A stretch of DNA of 17,611 nt from JBBSUX01 sp038234045 (GTDB lineage Bacteria; Pseudomonadota; Gammaproteobacteria; Burkholderiales; Burkholderiaceae_C): NCBI GenBank assembly GCA_038234045.1, contig JBBSUX010000040.1, positions 1 to 17,611 on the forward strand. The letters run 5' to 3'. The notes under the pieces were generated by a model. That model was not told where the DNA came from. It worked only from the letters and a program-made list of their open reading frames with translations, and did not search any database. Numbering within the stretch: the first letter of the stretch is position 1; each line of letters starts with the position of its first letter. A program made the position numbers and the translations under genes. Below, piece by piece: positions 7,472-13,540 of this stretch.

Positions 7472-8797
7472 ATGACGACACCCGCACAACGCGTTCTCAC
7501 CGGCATCACCACCACCGGTACGCCCCATCTTGGCAACTTCGTTGGCGCTATTCGCCCCGCTGTGGCGGCCAGTCGGCAACCGGGAATAGAGAGCTTTTAT
7601 TTCCTCGCCGACTACCACGCACTCATCAAATGCGACGATCCGGCACGTATCCAGCAATCGACGCTGGAGATCGCCGCTACCTGGCTGGCTGCCGGGCTCG
7701 ATCCTGATCGGGTCACGTTCTATCGCCAGTCGGACATCCCTGAGATTCCGGAACTGACGTGGCTGCTCACCTGCGTGACGGGCAAGGGGTTGCTGAATCG
7801 CGCCCACGCCTACAAGGCAGCGGTGGATCGCAACCTGGCCGCAGGCATCGACGCGGAAACCGACATCACGGCAGGCCTCTTCATGTACCCGGTGCTGATG
7901 GGCGCGGACATCCTGATGTTCAAGGCGCACCGTGTACCCGTGGGGCGCGACCAGATCCAGCACATCGAGATGGCGCGTGACATGGCCCAGAGCTTCAACC
8001 ATCTGTATGGGGAGCATCTGGTGCTGCCCGAAGCCGCCATCGAGGAAAGCGTTGCCACCCTGCCCGGCCTCGATGGCCGAAAGATGAGCAAGAGCTACGA
8101 CAACACTATTCCGCTCTTCTTACCCTCGAAAGAGCTACGGCAGCGCATCGCAGCGATCGTCACCGATTCGCGCGCGCCGGGCGAACCCAAAGCGACGGAA
8201 GGCTCAGCCATCTTCGACATCTACCGCGCCTTTGCGAGCGCCGATGAAACGAAAGCTTTTGCGGCCGAGTTTGCGGGTGGCATTGGCTGGGGCGACGCCA
8301 AGCAGAAACTCTTTACCCGCGTCGACCGCGAGCTCGAACCGATGCGCGGGACTTATCACGACCTGATGGCAAATCCAGCGCGACTCGAGGACATCCTGCA
8401 AGCGGGCGCCCTCAAGGCGCGCCAGCAATCAGGCCCCTTTCTGGCCGAGCTCCGCAGTGCCGTTGGGCTACGCCGCCTGGGCGGGAACACGGCTGCCGCT
8501 GGCGCTTCAAGCGCGACTCCTCAGCGCAAGGCGGCAATGCCAGTGTTCAAGCAATACCGTGACAATGCGGGCAAGTTCCGCTTCAAACTGGTGGACGGAA
8601 CCATTACGTTGCTGGAAAGTCGCGCCTTCGCGGGGGGCCGCGAGGCAGCAGCTGCCATTGCAGATCTGCGGCAGCAGACCGCCAGCGATCTTGACACCCG
8701 CATCACTGCATTGGCAGACGAAGAAAGCGCGAAGCCCGATGTGACGGCGATCAGGAATGCACTTCAGCGCCTGCAGGACGCGAGCGGTAACAGCTGA
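7472..8797 (+). CDS. trpS: Tryptophanyl-tRNA synthetase with C-terminal YegP-like extension
   Basis: Class I synthetase charging tRNA-Trp. The catalytic core is complete: the HIGH-equivalent PHLGN (18-22), TDITAGLFMYP (130-140) shaping the Trp pocket, VGRDQIQHIE (157-166), and KMSKS (204-208). Typical bacterial TrpRS ends at about 330-350 residues, but this protein has 441. After an Ala/Gly/Ser-rich linker (about 338-355) comes a block starting MPVFKQYRDNAGKFRF, then KLVDG, LLESRAFAGGREAAAAI (356-396), which has the strand pattern and key residues of the YegP/DUF1508 (UPF0339) fold. A charged tail follows. I believe similar extensions occur in other Burkholderiales TrpRS, so this is probably a lineage feature and not a recent fusion. 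The function of the extension is unknown; a tRNA-binding or regulatory role is only a guess. Confidence 0.96.
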   Translation: MTTPAQRVLTGITTTGTPHLGNFVGAIRPAVAASRQPGIESFYFLADYHALIKCDDPARIQQSTLEIAATWLAAGLDPDRVTFYRQSDIPEIPELTWLLTCVTGKGLLNRAHAYKAAVDRNLAAGIDAETDITAGLFMYPVLMGADILMFKAHRVPVGRDQIQHIEMARDMAQSFNHLYGEHLVLPEAAIEESVATLPGLDGRKMSKSYDNTIPLFLPSKELRQRIAAIVTDSRAPGEPKATEGSAIFDIYRAFASADETKAFAAEFAGGIGWGDAKQKLFTRVDRELEPMRGTYHDLMANPARLEDILQAGALKARQQSGPFLAELRSAVGLRRLGGNTAAAGASSATPQRKAAMPVFKQYRDNAGKFRFKLVDGTITLLESRAFAGGREAAAAIADLRQQTASDLDTRITALADEESAKPDVTAIRNALQRLQDASGNS

Positions 8798-8906
8798 CGA
8801 CTGACTATCAGGGCGGTCCTACGGCTGCGGTACGCGCAAGCCGACCTCGCCGGCGACAGGCTCGGCGCATAAAGATTTTCTTTGCGAACACAAATGAGGA
8901 ATCGTC

Positions 8907-9182
8907 ATGAACGAAAAGACAGCTAACGCTAACAAGGCATCGGCGCCCTTGACCACGACGACACCCGCAACCCCCGATGCGGGTTCCACGCCAGCGCACG
9001 TTGATGCCTCCGGCGAATTCGATGGAGGAAATCGCAAAGGGCAATCGGGGATCAATCAAGCACAAAACCGCGCGGTTGGCCAGGATGATCCTGTAGCCGA
9101 AGGAAGTCGCCAGGGGCGGGAACGCTATCGCAGCAGCCCGGCGGAGTCCGAAGCGGAACGTAAGGACATCCCACCTGTGTGA
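8907..9182 (+). CDS. Small hydrophilic, probably disordered protein (91 aa)
   Basis: ORF with a plausible Shine-Dalgarno AGGA (in AATGAGGAATCGTC) ahead of the ATG. The product is rich in Ala, Thr, Pro, Ser, Gly, Gln and charged residues, with no hydrophobic core, signal peptide or cysteine. It splits into a Thr/Pro/Ala-rich N-terminal third and a Gly/Gln/Arg/Glu-rich remainder ending in ERKDIPPV. I recognise no family. Small disordered proteins of this type are often stress- or desiccation-related, but nothing here proves that. It lies 109 bp beyond trpS with no obvious terminator between, and is convergent with the tautomerase gene. The clear ribosome binding site and lack of low-complexity DNA make it a likely real gene. 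Confidence 0.55.
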   Translation: MNEKTANANKASAPLTTTTPATPDAGSTPAHVDASGEFDGGNRKGQSGINQAQNRAVGQDDPVAEGSRQGRERYRSSPAESEAERKDIPPV

Positions 9183-9235
9183 GGTGAGGCGTATGGTGCG
9201 GGTAAGCTTTCAAGCGGTGCCCAAGCAGTCGACGC

Positions 9236-9631
9236 CTACCGCTCCCCTGCCGACCATTCAGGGCTAAAGCCGCCAAGAGTCGGGTGGTACATCTCGTCGC
9301 CAGCATGCTGGGTGAACTCGACGTTTAGCCGATCCGCCTTCAAGCCCAGGATTTCAACGCAGTGCGCGCATAACGCCTGGGCCACCTCCATGCGCAGCGC
9401 TGCGGATCTACCCTGGCGAATATCAAGCATCATCAGCGCCACTGGCACCGGGGCGGCGCTCGCCTCAGTAATGCGCCACACGGACCCTTCTCCCAGCTCG
9501 CGTATCGCCACACTGATGCGACGGATGTCGACAGACATCAGCCGGGCATAGGTCACTGACATCTGGGCTGCAAGACGTTGCTTGGTTTCGACCGGGTAGT
9601 GCTCATTCACGTCGAGTTGGAGATAGGGCAT
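9236..9631 (-). CDS. Tautomerase-superfamily protein
   Basis: Starting at ATG 9631 gives 131 aa beginning Met-Pro (MPYLQLDVNEHYP). Pro2 becomes the N-terminal catalytic proline of the 4-oxalocrotonate tautomerase/MIF superfamily after Met removal. At about twice the length of a 4-OT monomer, it contains two beta-alpha-beta halves: residues 2-60, including VAIRELGEGSVWR (41-53), and 61-125, with VALMMLDIRQGRS and ADRLNVEF. This resembles the longer cis-CaaD/MSAD/MIF-like members. The frame is open upstream through the octamer repeat to 9928, but those residues are a translation of the repeat and are rejected. GGGA about 9 nt upstream may serve as ribosome binding site. It is divergent from an MDR oxidoreductase. 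The substrate is unknown. Confidence 0.82.
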   Translation of the reverse strand: MPYLQLDVNEHYPVETKQRLAAQMSVTYARLMSVDIRRISVAIRELGEGSVWRITEASAAPVPVALMMLDIRQGRSAALRMEVAQALCAHCVEILGLKADRLNVEFTQHAGDEMYHPTLGGFSPEWSAGER

Positions 9632-9662
9632 ATGGAATCCCGGTGAGTGAGGTGGGTGCGAA

Positions 9663-9750
9663 GTGGCGAAGTGGCGAATTGGCGAATTGGCGAATTGGCG
9701 AATTGGCGAATTGGCGAATTGGCGAATTGGCGAATTGGCGAATTGGCGAC
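9663..9750. repeat. Octanucleotide tandem repeat, 11 units of TTGGCGAA
   Basis: Eight perfect TTGGCGAA units run from 9679 to 9742. Two GTGGCGAA variants (9663-9678) precede them and one TTGGCGAC (9743-9750) follows, with TTGGGA beyond. The array occupies the 309-bp gap (9632-9940) between the divergent tautomerase and MDR genes, starting 32 bp upstream of the tautomerase ATG. A period of 8 cycles through all frames every 24 bp, so both strands stay open (RQFANSPI repeats on minus, AKWRIGEL-like on plus); these peptides are probably artefacts. The rest of the gap shows no gene that I can support. Copy-number change by slippage would alter promoter spacing, so phase variation of tautomerase expression is possible but unproven. 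Confidence 0.97.
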
Positions 9751-9940
9751 TTGGGATCATTAAAGCAGCGAGCAAACAGCAGTCGGCTCGTGTAACGATG
9801 GGAGGGAGGAGCGCAGAGCAAAGCAAAGCCTGCTCGTCGACAATGAAGGTCGCCTGCCGCGAGGACCAGCACCACATTGAGGGTGCTGCCAGCGACGGCG
9901 ACCGCCGATAGCGCGGCTTACTCCTCATCGAGAGTCACTC

Positions 9941-11080
9941 ATGAACCAGTCAATTCCATCTACTGCGCTGCAACTGCGCTCCCTCGTACAGCATGACGGC
10001 ACCTTACAGGTGAGCCTTGAATCAACTCCCGTTCCCGATCCGGGTCCGGACGAGGTGTTGATCCAGATGCAGGCAACGCCGATCAACCCGTCGGACATTG
10101 GGCTGCTGTTCGGTCCCGCCGATTTGTCCACCGTGCAGGTTGCGGGGAGCGCCGAGCGGCCAGTGGTCACGGCCCGCATCCCCGAACGCGCCATGCCTGG
10201 CTTGGCCGCGCGCCTGGGCCAGAGCATGCCGGTGGGCAATGAAGGCGCTGGCCTGGTGGTGGCCGCCGGTTCTTCACCGGCAGCCCAAGCGATCCTCGGC
10301 CGCACCGTCGCGGTAATCGGGGGGGCTATGTACGCGCAGTATCGGGCCATGCCTGCCGCGCAGTGCCTGCCATTGCCGGCCGGCACCACGGCGGCGGAAG
10401 GCGCATCGTGCTTCGTCAACCCAATGACCGCGCTCGGCATGGTCGAGACGATGAAGCGGGAAGGTCACACCGCTCTGGTACATACCGCGGCGGCAAGTAA
10501 CCTGGGCCAGATGCTCAACAAGATCTGCCAGAAGGACGGCATTGGCCTGGTCAATATCGTTCGCAAGCCCGAGCAGGCAGAAGTGCTGCGTTCAATCGGC
10601 GCGAAATATGTGTGCGACAGCAGCGCGCCCGGGTTCATGGCTGACTTGGCCGATGCGTTGGCGGAAACTGGCGCCACGATTGCATTCGATGCCACGGGTG
10701 GCGGAACGCTGGCTGGCCAAATCCTGCAATGCATGGAAGTCGCCATCAACCGCAGCGCCAAGGAGTACAGTCGTTACGGCTCTGCGGTGCACAAGCAGGT
10801 TTATCTGTACGGTGGACTTGACACTCGCCCGACCGAAATCCAGCGCACCTTCGGCATGGCCTGGAGCGTAGGTGGGTGGCTGCTGTTCCCGTTTCTACAA
10901 AAAATCGGCGATGCGGCGGCGCAGAAGATGCGCGAGCGCGTAGCGGCCGAATTGAAAACCACGTTCGCCAGCCACTACGCGCGTACGGTATCGCTGACTG
11001 AAGCGCTCAGAGAAGACTCCATCGCCTTCTACGGCGCGCGAAAGACCGGCTCGAAGGTGTTAATCGATCCATCGATTTGA
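9941..11080 (+). CDS. MDR-superfamily (quinone oxidoreductase-like) NAD(P)-dependent dehydrogenase
   Basis: Cytoplasmic medium-chain dehydrogenase/reductase of 379 aa. The N-terminal GroES-like domain (about 25-160) includes DEVLIQMQATPINPSDIG (37-54), typical of zinc-free quinone oxidoreductase/enoyl reductase members, and VGNEGAGLVVAAG (98-110). The catalytic and structural zinc cysteines of alcohol dehydrogenases are absent. The Rossmann domain (about 165-310) has TALVHTAAASNLGQMLNKI (177-195) as its nucleotide-binding loop and IAFDATGGG (247-255). Residues 60-97 appear longer than in standard QOR, between the NPSD motif and the GxEG motif. Start ATG 9941 has GAGAG about 7 nt upstream. It is divergent from the tautomerase, so both could act on carbonyl or unsaturated compounds; the substrate cannot be read from the sequence. 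Confidence 0.88.
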   Translation: MNQSIPSTALQLRSLVQHDGTLQVSLESTPVPDPGPDEVLIQMQATPINPSDIGLLFGPADLSTVQVAGSAERPVVTARIPERAMPGLAARLGQSMPVGNEGAGLVVAAGSSPAAQAILGRTVAVIGGAMYAQYRAMPAAQCLPLPAGTTAAEGASCFVNPMTALGMVETMKREGHTALVHTAAASNLGQMLNKICQKDGIGLVNIVRKPEQAEVLRSIGAKYVCDSSAPGFMADLADALAETGATIAFDATGGGTLAGQILQCMEVAINRSAKEYSRYGSAVHKQVYLYGGLDTRPTEIQRTFGMAWSVGGWLLFPFLQKIGDAAAQKMRERVAAELKTTFASHYARTVSLTEALREDSIAFYGARKTGSKVLIDPSI

Positions 11081-11085
11081 TCGAT

Positions 11086-11130
11086 TGATGGCAATCCGGG
11101 AGCGTATGCAACACGCGCTCCGGGCCATCA
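11086..11130 (+). terminator. Long hairpin after the MDR gene (possible terminator)
   Basis: TGATGGC (11086-11092) pairs with GCCATCA (11124-11130). Inside it, CCGG/AGCG (11096-11104, one bulged G) pairs with CGCTCCGG (11116-11123), around a loop of about 11 nt. The total is about 15 bp, starting 6 bp after the stop codon. No T-tract follows, so it would be an imperfect intrinsic terminator or a 3'-end stabilising structure. Confidence 0.4.
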
Positions 11131-11224
11131 GCAGGTGCGGAGCGCGAGTCCTCGAATGAGGTGAACACAGCGCATGTCACCCGACTCTGCGTCGCGCCTG
11201 TTGAAAACGGAGAAAGCGTGAACG

Positions 11225-11247
11225 AAAAAAGCGTCCCGCGGGACGCT
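11225..11247 (-). terminator. Intrinsic terminator of tRNA-Ser (and serS read-through)
   Basis: Read on the minus strand, the perfect 18-bp palindrome AGCGTCCCGCGGGACGCT (11247-11230) ends in a run of T residues (the plus-strand A run 11225-11230). It forms a 7-bp GC-rich stem with a CGCG loop directly followed by the U-tract. It starts 15 nt beyond the CCA end of the tRNA gene. This is the only clear terminator for the serS/tRNA-Ser pair. Confidence 0.9.
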
Positions 11248-11262
11248 GATTTCCTGACCAAT

Positions 11263-11353
11263 TGGCGGAGAGATAGGGATTCGAACCCTAGATAGGATAT
11301 TCTCCTATACCGGATTTCGAGTCCGGCGCATTCGACCACTCTGCCATCTCTCC
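11263..11353 (-). tRNA. tRNA-Ser (anticodon CGA, reads UCG)
   Basis: Class II tRNA of 91 nt including an encoded CCA. The acceptor 5' strand GGAGAGA (11353-11347) pairs with TCTCTCC (11273-11267); the discriminator base is G, typical of serine tRNAs, and CCA follows at 11265-11263. The anticodon stem CCGGA/TCCGG encloses the loop CTCGAAA, with anticodon CGA. The long variable arm contains the self-pairing ATAGGA/TCCTAT, diagnostic of Ser/Leu/Tyr tRNAs. The T arm has GGGTTCGAATCCC. It lies 46 nt behind the serS stop codon on the same strand, with a strong terminator after it. Confidence 0.98.
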
Positions 11354-11367
11354 GAGCCGAATTTGCG

Positions 11368-11373
11368 ATTCTA
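11368..11373 (-). promoter_or_regulatory. Possible -10 box of tRNA-Ser
   Basis: On the minus strand, TAGAAT (5 of 6 to consensus) lies 14 nt before the mature tRNA 5' end, between the serS stop and the tRNA, so transcription could start just upstream of the tRNA. The -35 region is weak. It would give the tRNA its own promoter in addition to read-through from serS. Confidence 0.4.
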
Positions 11374-11399
11374 GCAGCCCTCGGACATCGCCTTCGGAT

Positions 11400-12749
11400 T
11401 CAAGCGCGCAAGGTTTCGTCACCGGCCATATAGGAGCGCAGCACCTCAGGAATCGTCACGGAGCCATCTTCGTTCTGGTAGTTTTCTAAAACCGCGACCA
11501 GCGTACGACCGACCGCAAGTCCGGAGCCGTTAAGCGTGTGAACGTACTCGTTCTTGCCTTGCGCATTCTTGAAACGCGCCCGCAGCCGCCGTGCCTGGAA
11601 AGATTCGCAGTTGGAGACCGAGCTGATCTCGCGGTAAGTGTTTTGCGCGGGCAGCCACACCTCCAGATCGTAAGTTTTGGTGGAGCCGAAGCCCATGTCG
11701 CCGGTGCACAACAACATCACCCGATACGGAAGGCCGAGCGCCTGAAGCACCGCTTCTGCATGGCCAGTCATGTCTTCCAGCGCTTCGTAACTGTGACCGG
11801 GGTGCACGATCTGCACCATCTCGACCTTGTCGAACTGGTGTTGACGAATCAAGCCGCGCGTATCGCGGCCTGCACTACCCGCTTCCGAGCGAAAGCAGGG
11901 CGTGTGGGCGGTCAGACGCATGGGCAGCGCGCTTTCAGCCAGCAGCTCGTCGCGCACCAGATTGGTCAACGGCACTTCGCTGGTGGGGATCAGGTAAAGC
12001 CCTCCAGCGTTCGCTATACTCAGTGGCGCTGCGCCGGTCGATCCGGTTTCTGATTCCTGCCCGCCTTTCTTCACGGCGAACAGGTCACTCTCGAATTTGG
12101 GCAACTGACCGGTACCCTGCATCGATTCGCTGTTGACAATGTACGGGACATAGCATTCGGTGTAGCCATGCCGAGTCGTCTGCAGATCGATCATGAACTG
12201 CGCCAGCGCTCGGTGCAGGCGCGCAATCTGGCCGCGCATCACCGTGAATCGAGCGCCTGCGAGCTTGGTGCCCGCTTCAGGATCCAGCCCCAGCGGCATG
12301 CCCAAATCGACATGATCCCGCACTGGAAAGTCAAACGCTTTTGGTCCCCGGCCCTGCGGCGACCAACGCCGCACTTCGACGTTCGCGCTTTCTTCGCTGC
12401 CGACAGGAACACTCTCGTGCGGCAGGTTCGGCACCGCCAGCAACAGCGCCTGCAGTTCAGGCTGGAGCAGCTCGAGCCGCACCGCCGACGCATCGAGTTC
12501 GGACTTGACCTGAGCGACCTCGGCCATGATCTCGTCGGCGGATTCGCCGCGCGATTTCTTTTGCCCGATGAGCTTGGATAGGCCGTTGCGTCGGGCTTGC
12601 AGCTCCTCGGTACGGGTCTGCAAGGTCTTGCGCTCTGATTCGAGTGCCCGAAAGGCATCGACGTCGAGAAAGGGCTGGGGATTCTTGCGACTTTGAAGTC
12701 GCGCTATAACGCCATCGAGATCGCGTCGCAGAAGATTGATGTCTAACAT
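11400..12749 (-). CDS. serS: Seryl-tRNA synthetase
   Basis: Class II synthetase charging serine (and selenocysteine) tRNAs. At 449 aa from MLDINLLRRD it is slightly longer than E. coli SerRS (430). The N-terminal antiparallel coiled coil (about 30-105) clamps the long variable arm of tRNA-Ser. Motif 2 is FRSEAGSAGRDTRGLIRQHQ (286-305) and motif 3 is LNGSGLAVGRTLVAVLENYQ (406-425). TSEVPLTN (256-263) contacts ATP/serine. The extra length is a low-complexity Gly/Ser/Ala insertion at about 227-249 between FESDLFAV and LYLIPTSEV. The frame extends upstream to 12827, but position 12749 is the family start. A -10-like TACAAT sits 6 nt upstream. A tRNA-Ser gene follows 46 nt downstream. It is divergent from a CBS-domain gene. 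Confidence 0.97.
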   Translation of the reverse strand: MLDINLLRRDLDGVIARLQSRKNPQPFLDVDAFRALESERKTLQTRTEELQARRNGLSKLIGQKKSRGESADEIMAEVAQVKSELDASAVRLELLQPELQALLLAVPNLPHESVPVGSEESANVEVRRWSPQGRGPKAFDFPVRDHVDLGMPLGLDPEAGTKLAGARFTVMRGQIARLHRALAQFMIDLQTTRHGYTECYVPYIVNSESMQGTGQLPKFESDLFAVKKGGQESETGSTGAAPLSIANAGGLYLIPTSEVPLTNLVRDELLAESALPMRLTAHTPCFRSEAGSAGRDTRGLIRQHQFDKVEMVQIVHPGHSYEALEDMTGHAEAVLQALGLPYRVMLLCTGDMGFGSTKTYDLEVWLPAQNTYREISSVSNCESFQARRLRARFKNAQGKNEYVHTLNGSGLAVGRTLVAVLENYQNEDGSVTIPEVLRSYMAGDETLRA

Positions 12750-12755
12750 GCACCG

Positions 12756-12761
12756 ATTGTA
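12756..12761 (-). promoter_or_regulatory. Putative -10 box of serS
   Basis: On the minus strand, TACAAT (5 of 6 to consensus) is followed by CGGTGC and then the serS ATG at 12749. The 6-nt spacing predicts a transcript beginning at or near the A of ATG. No Shine-Dalgarno sequence and no good -35 box are visible. The -35 region would overlap the ribosome binding site (12782-12786) of the divergent CBS gene. Confidence 0.4.
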
Positions 12762-12795
12762 GATTTCGCCCCGCCGGGGCCGGAGGTGCTGCAGC

Positions 12796-13404
12796 ATGTT
12801 CCAGAGCAATGGCCCGTCGGGGCCCAAACCGGTTGGCGCACTCGGAGCCGCGGTGCCCGTCCTGGCGATTCAGCGCCCGCAGCGGGAAGCCGCCGTCGGC
12901 ACCGACGAAGAGGATGCCGATGCGCCAGAGGGCGCGTCGCGGCAATCGGTGCGCGCACGCCAAGCCGCGCAGGCCTATGGACAGGAAGAGGCCACCACTG
13001 CTCCGCAGACCATCAGGCGCGTCGACGAACTGATGACTGCAGAGGTTTTTGTTCTTGATTCCGGGATGAAGCTCGCCGCCGCCTTACAGGCACTCGAAGC
13101 CTCGGGACATGCGCAAGCACCCGTCGTCGGTCCGGACGGCAAGCTCGCGGGTCTCTTCATGGCACCGCTCTTCGGTTTCGGCGCAGGAGTCACAGCCGAT
13201 ACCCCGCTTTTGCAAGTGATTCGCGCGCCGGTCGAAGCCGCCGTGCCCGGCACCGATATTCGCGCCGTGGCCCGTCTGCTCATGGCTGTCAATCTGCCGG
13301 GGCTTCCGGTGGTGGACGCCGCCGGCCGCCTCTGCGGCTTCATCGGTCGGGGCGACATCGTGCGGGCAGTCGGTCATGAGCCGCCACTGGATCTGTGGAT
13401 CTGA
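12796..13404 (+). CDS. CBS-domain-containing protein
   Basis: Soluble 202-aa protein. GGAGG at 12782-12786, 9 nt upstream, fixes the ATG. Residues 1-70 are Ala/Pro/Gln-rich and probably disordered. Two CBS-type beta-alpha-beta-beta-alpha units follow. The first (about 74-125) begins VDELMTAEVFVLDSG, with HAQAPVVGPDGKLAGLF. The second (about 135-193) contains NLPGLPVVDAAGRLCGFIGRG then DIVRAV. The C-terminus is PPLDLWI. CBS pairs usually bind adenine nucleotides and regulate a partner, but no catalytic domain is attached. It is divergent from serS (46-bp gap) and 136 bp upstream of xrtH in the same direction. Whether it belongs functionally with the exosortase is unknown; the hairpin between them suggests separate transcripts. 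Confidence 0.85.
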   Translation: MFQSNGPSGPKPVGALGAAVPVLAIQRPQREAAVGTDEEDADAPEGASRQSVRARQAAQAYGQEEATTAPQTIRRVDELMTAEVFVLDSGMKLAAALQALEASGHAQAPVVGPDGKLAGLFMAPLFGFGAGVTADTPLLQVIRAPVEAAVPGTDIRAVARLLMAVNLPGLPVVDAAGRLCGFIGRGDIVRAVGHEPPLDLWI

Positions 13405-13443
13405 ATTGAATGCCGACGGTCGATCTATGATGCGCAGACATTG

Positions 13444-13462
13444 GGCCGCGAGATCAGCGGCC
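13444..13462 (+). terminator. Short GC-rich hairpin between the CBS gene and xrtH
   Basis: GGCCGC (13444-13449) and GCGGCC (13457-13462) form a perfect 6-bp stem around the loop GAGATCA, followed by only TTC. The stem is strong but the U-tract is missing, so termination of the CBS transcript here is possible rather than established. Confidence 0.3.
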
Positions 13463-13540
13463 TTCGCACCGGACGGCAAAGGGCCAGTCGAGCAGTCCGG
13501 TCGTTTCATCTTCAGCCCTCGCCAGAACCCCTGAATAGCC

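Noticed and set aside
9187..9237. AGGCGT/ACGCCT inverted repeat between the 91-aa ORF and the tautomerase gene
   Set aside because: Six-base arms separated by 39 nt are expected by chance in GC-rich DNA.
9663..9750. CRISPR array
   Set aside because: The units are 8 bp and directly abutting with no spacers, and no cas genes are present, so it is a simple tandem repeat.
9663..9911. Plus-strand 82-aa ORF made of AKWRIGEL-type repeats
   Set aside because: It is a translation of the octamer array with no ribosome binding site. Periodicity on both strands shows it is a by-product of the repeat.
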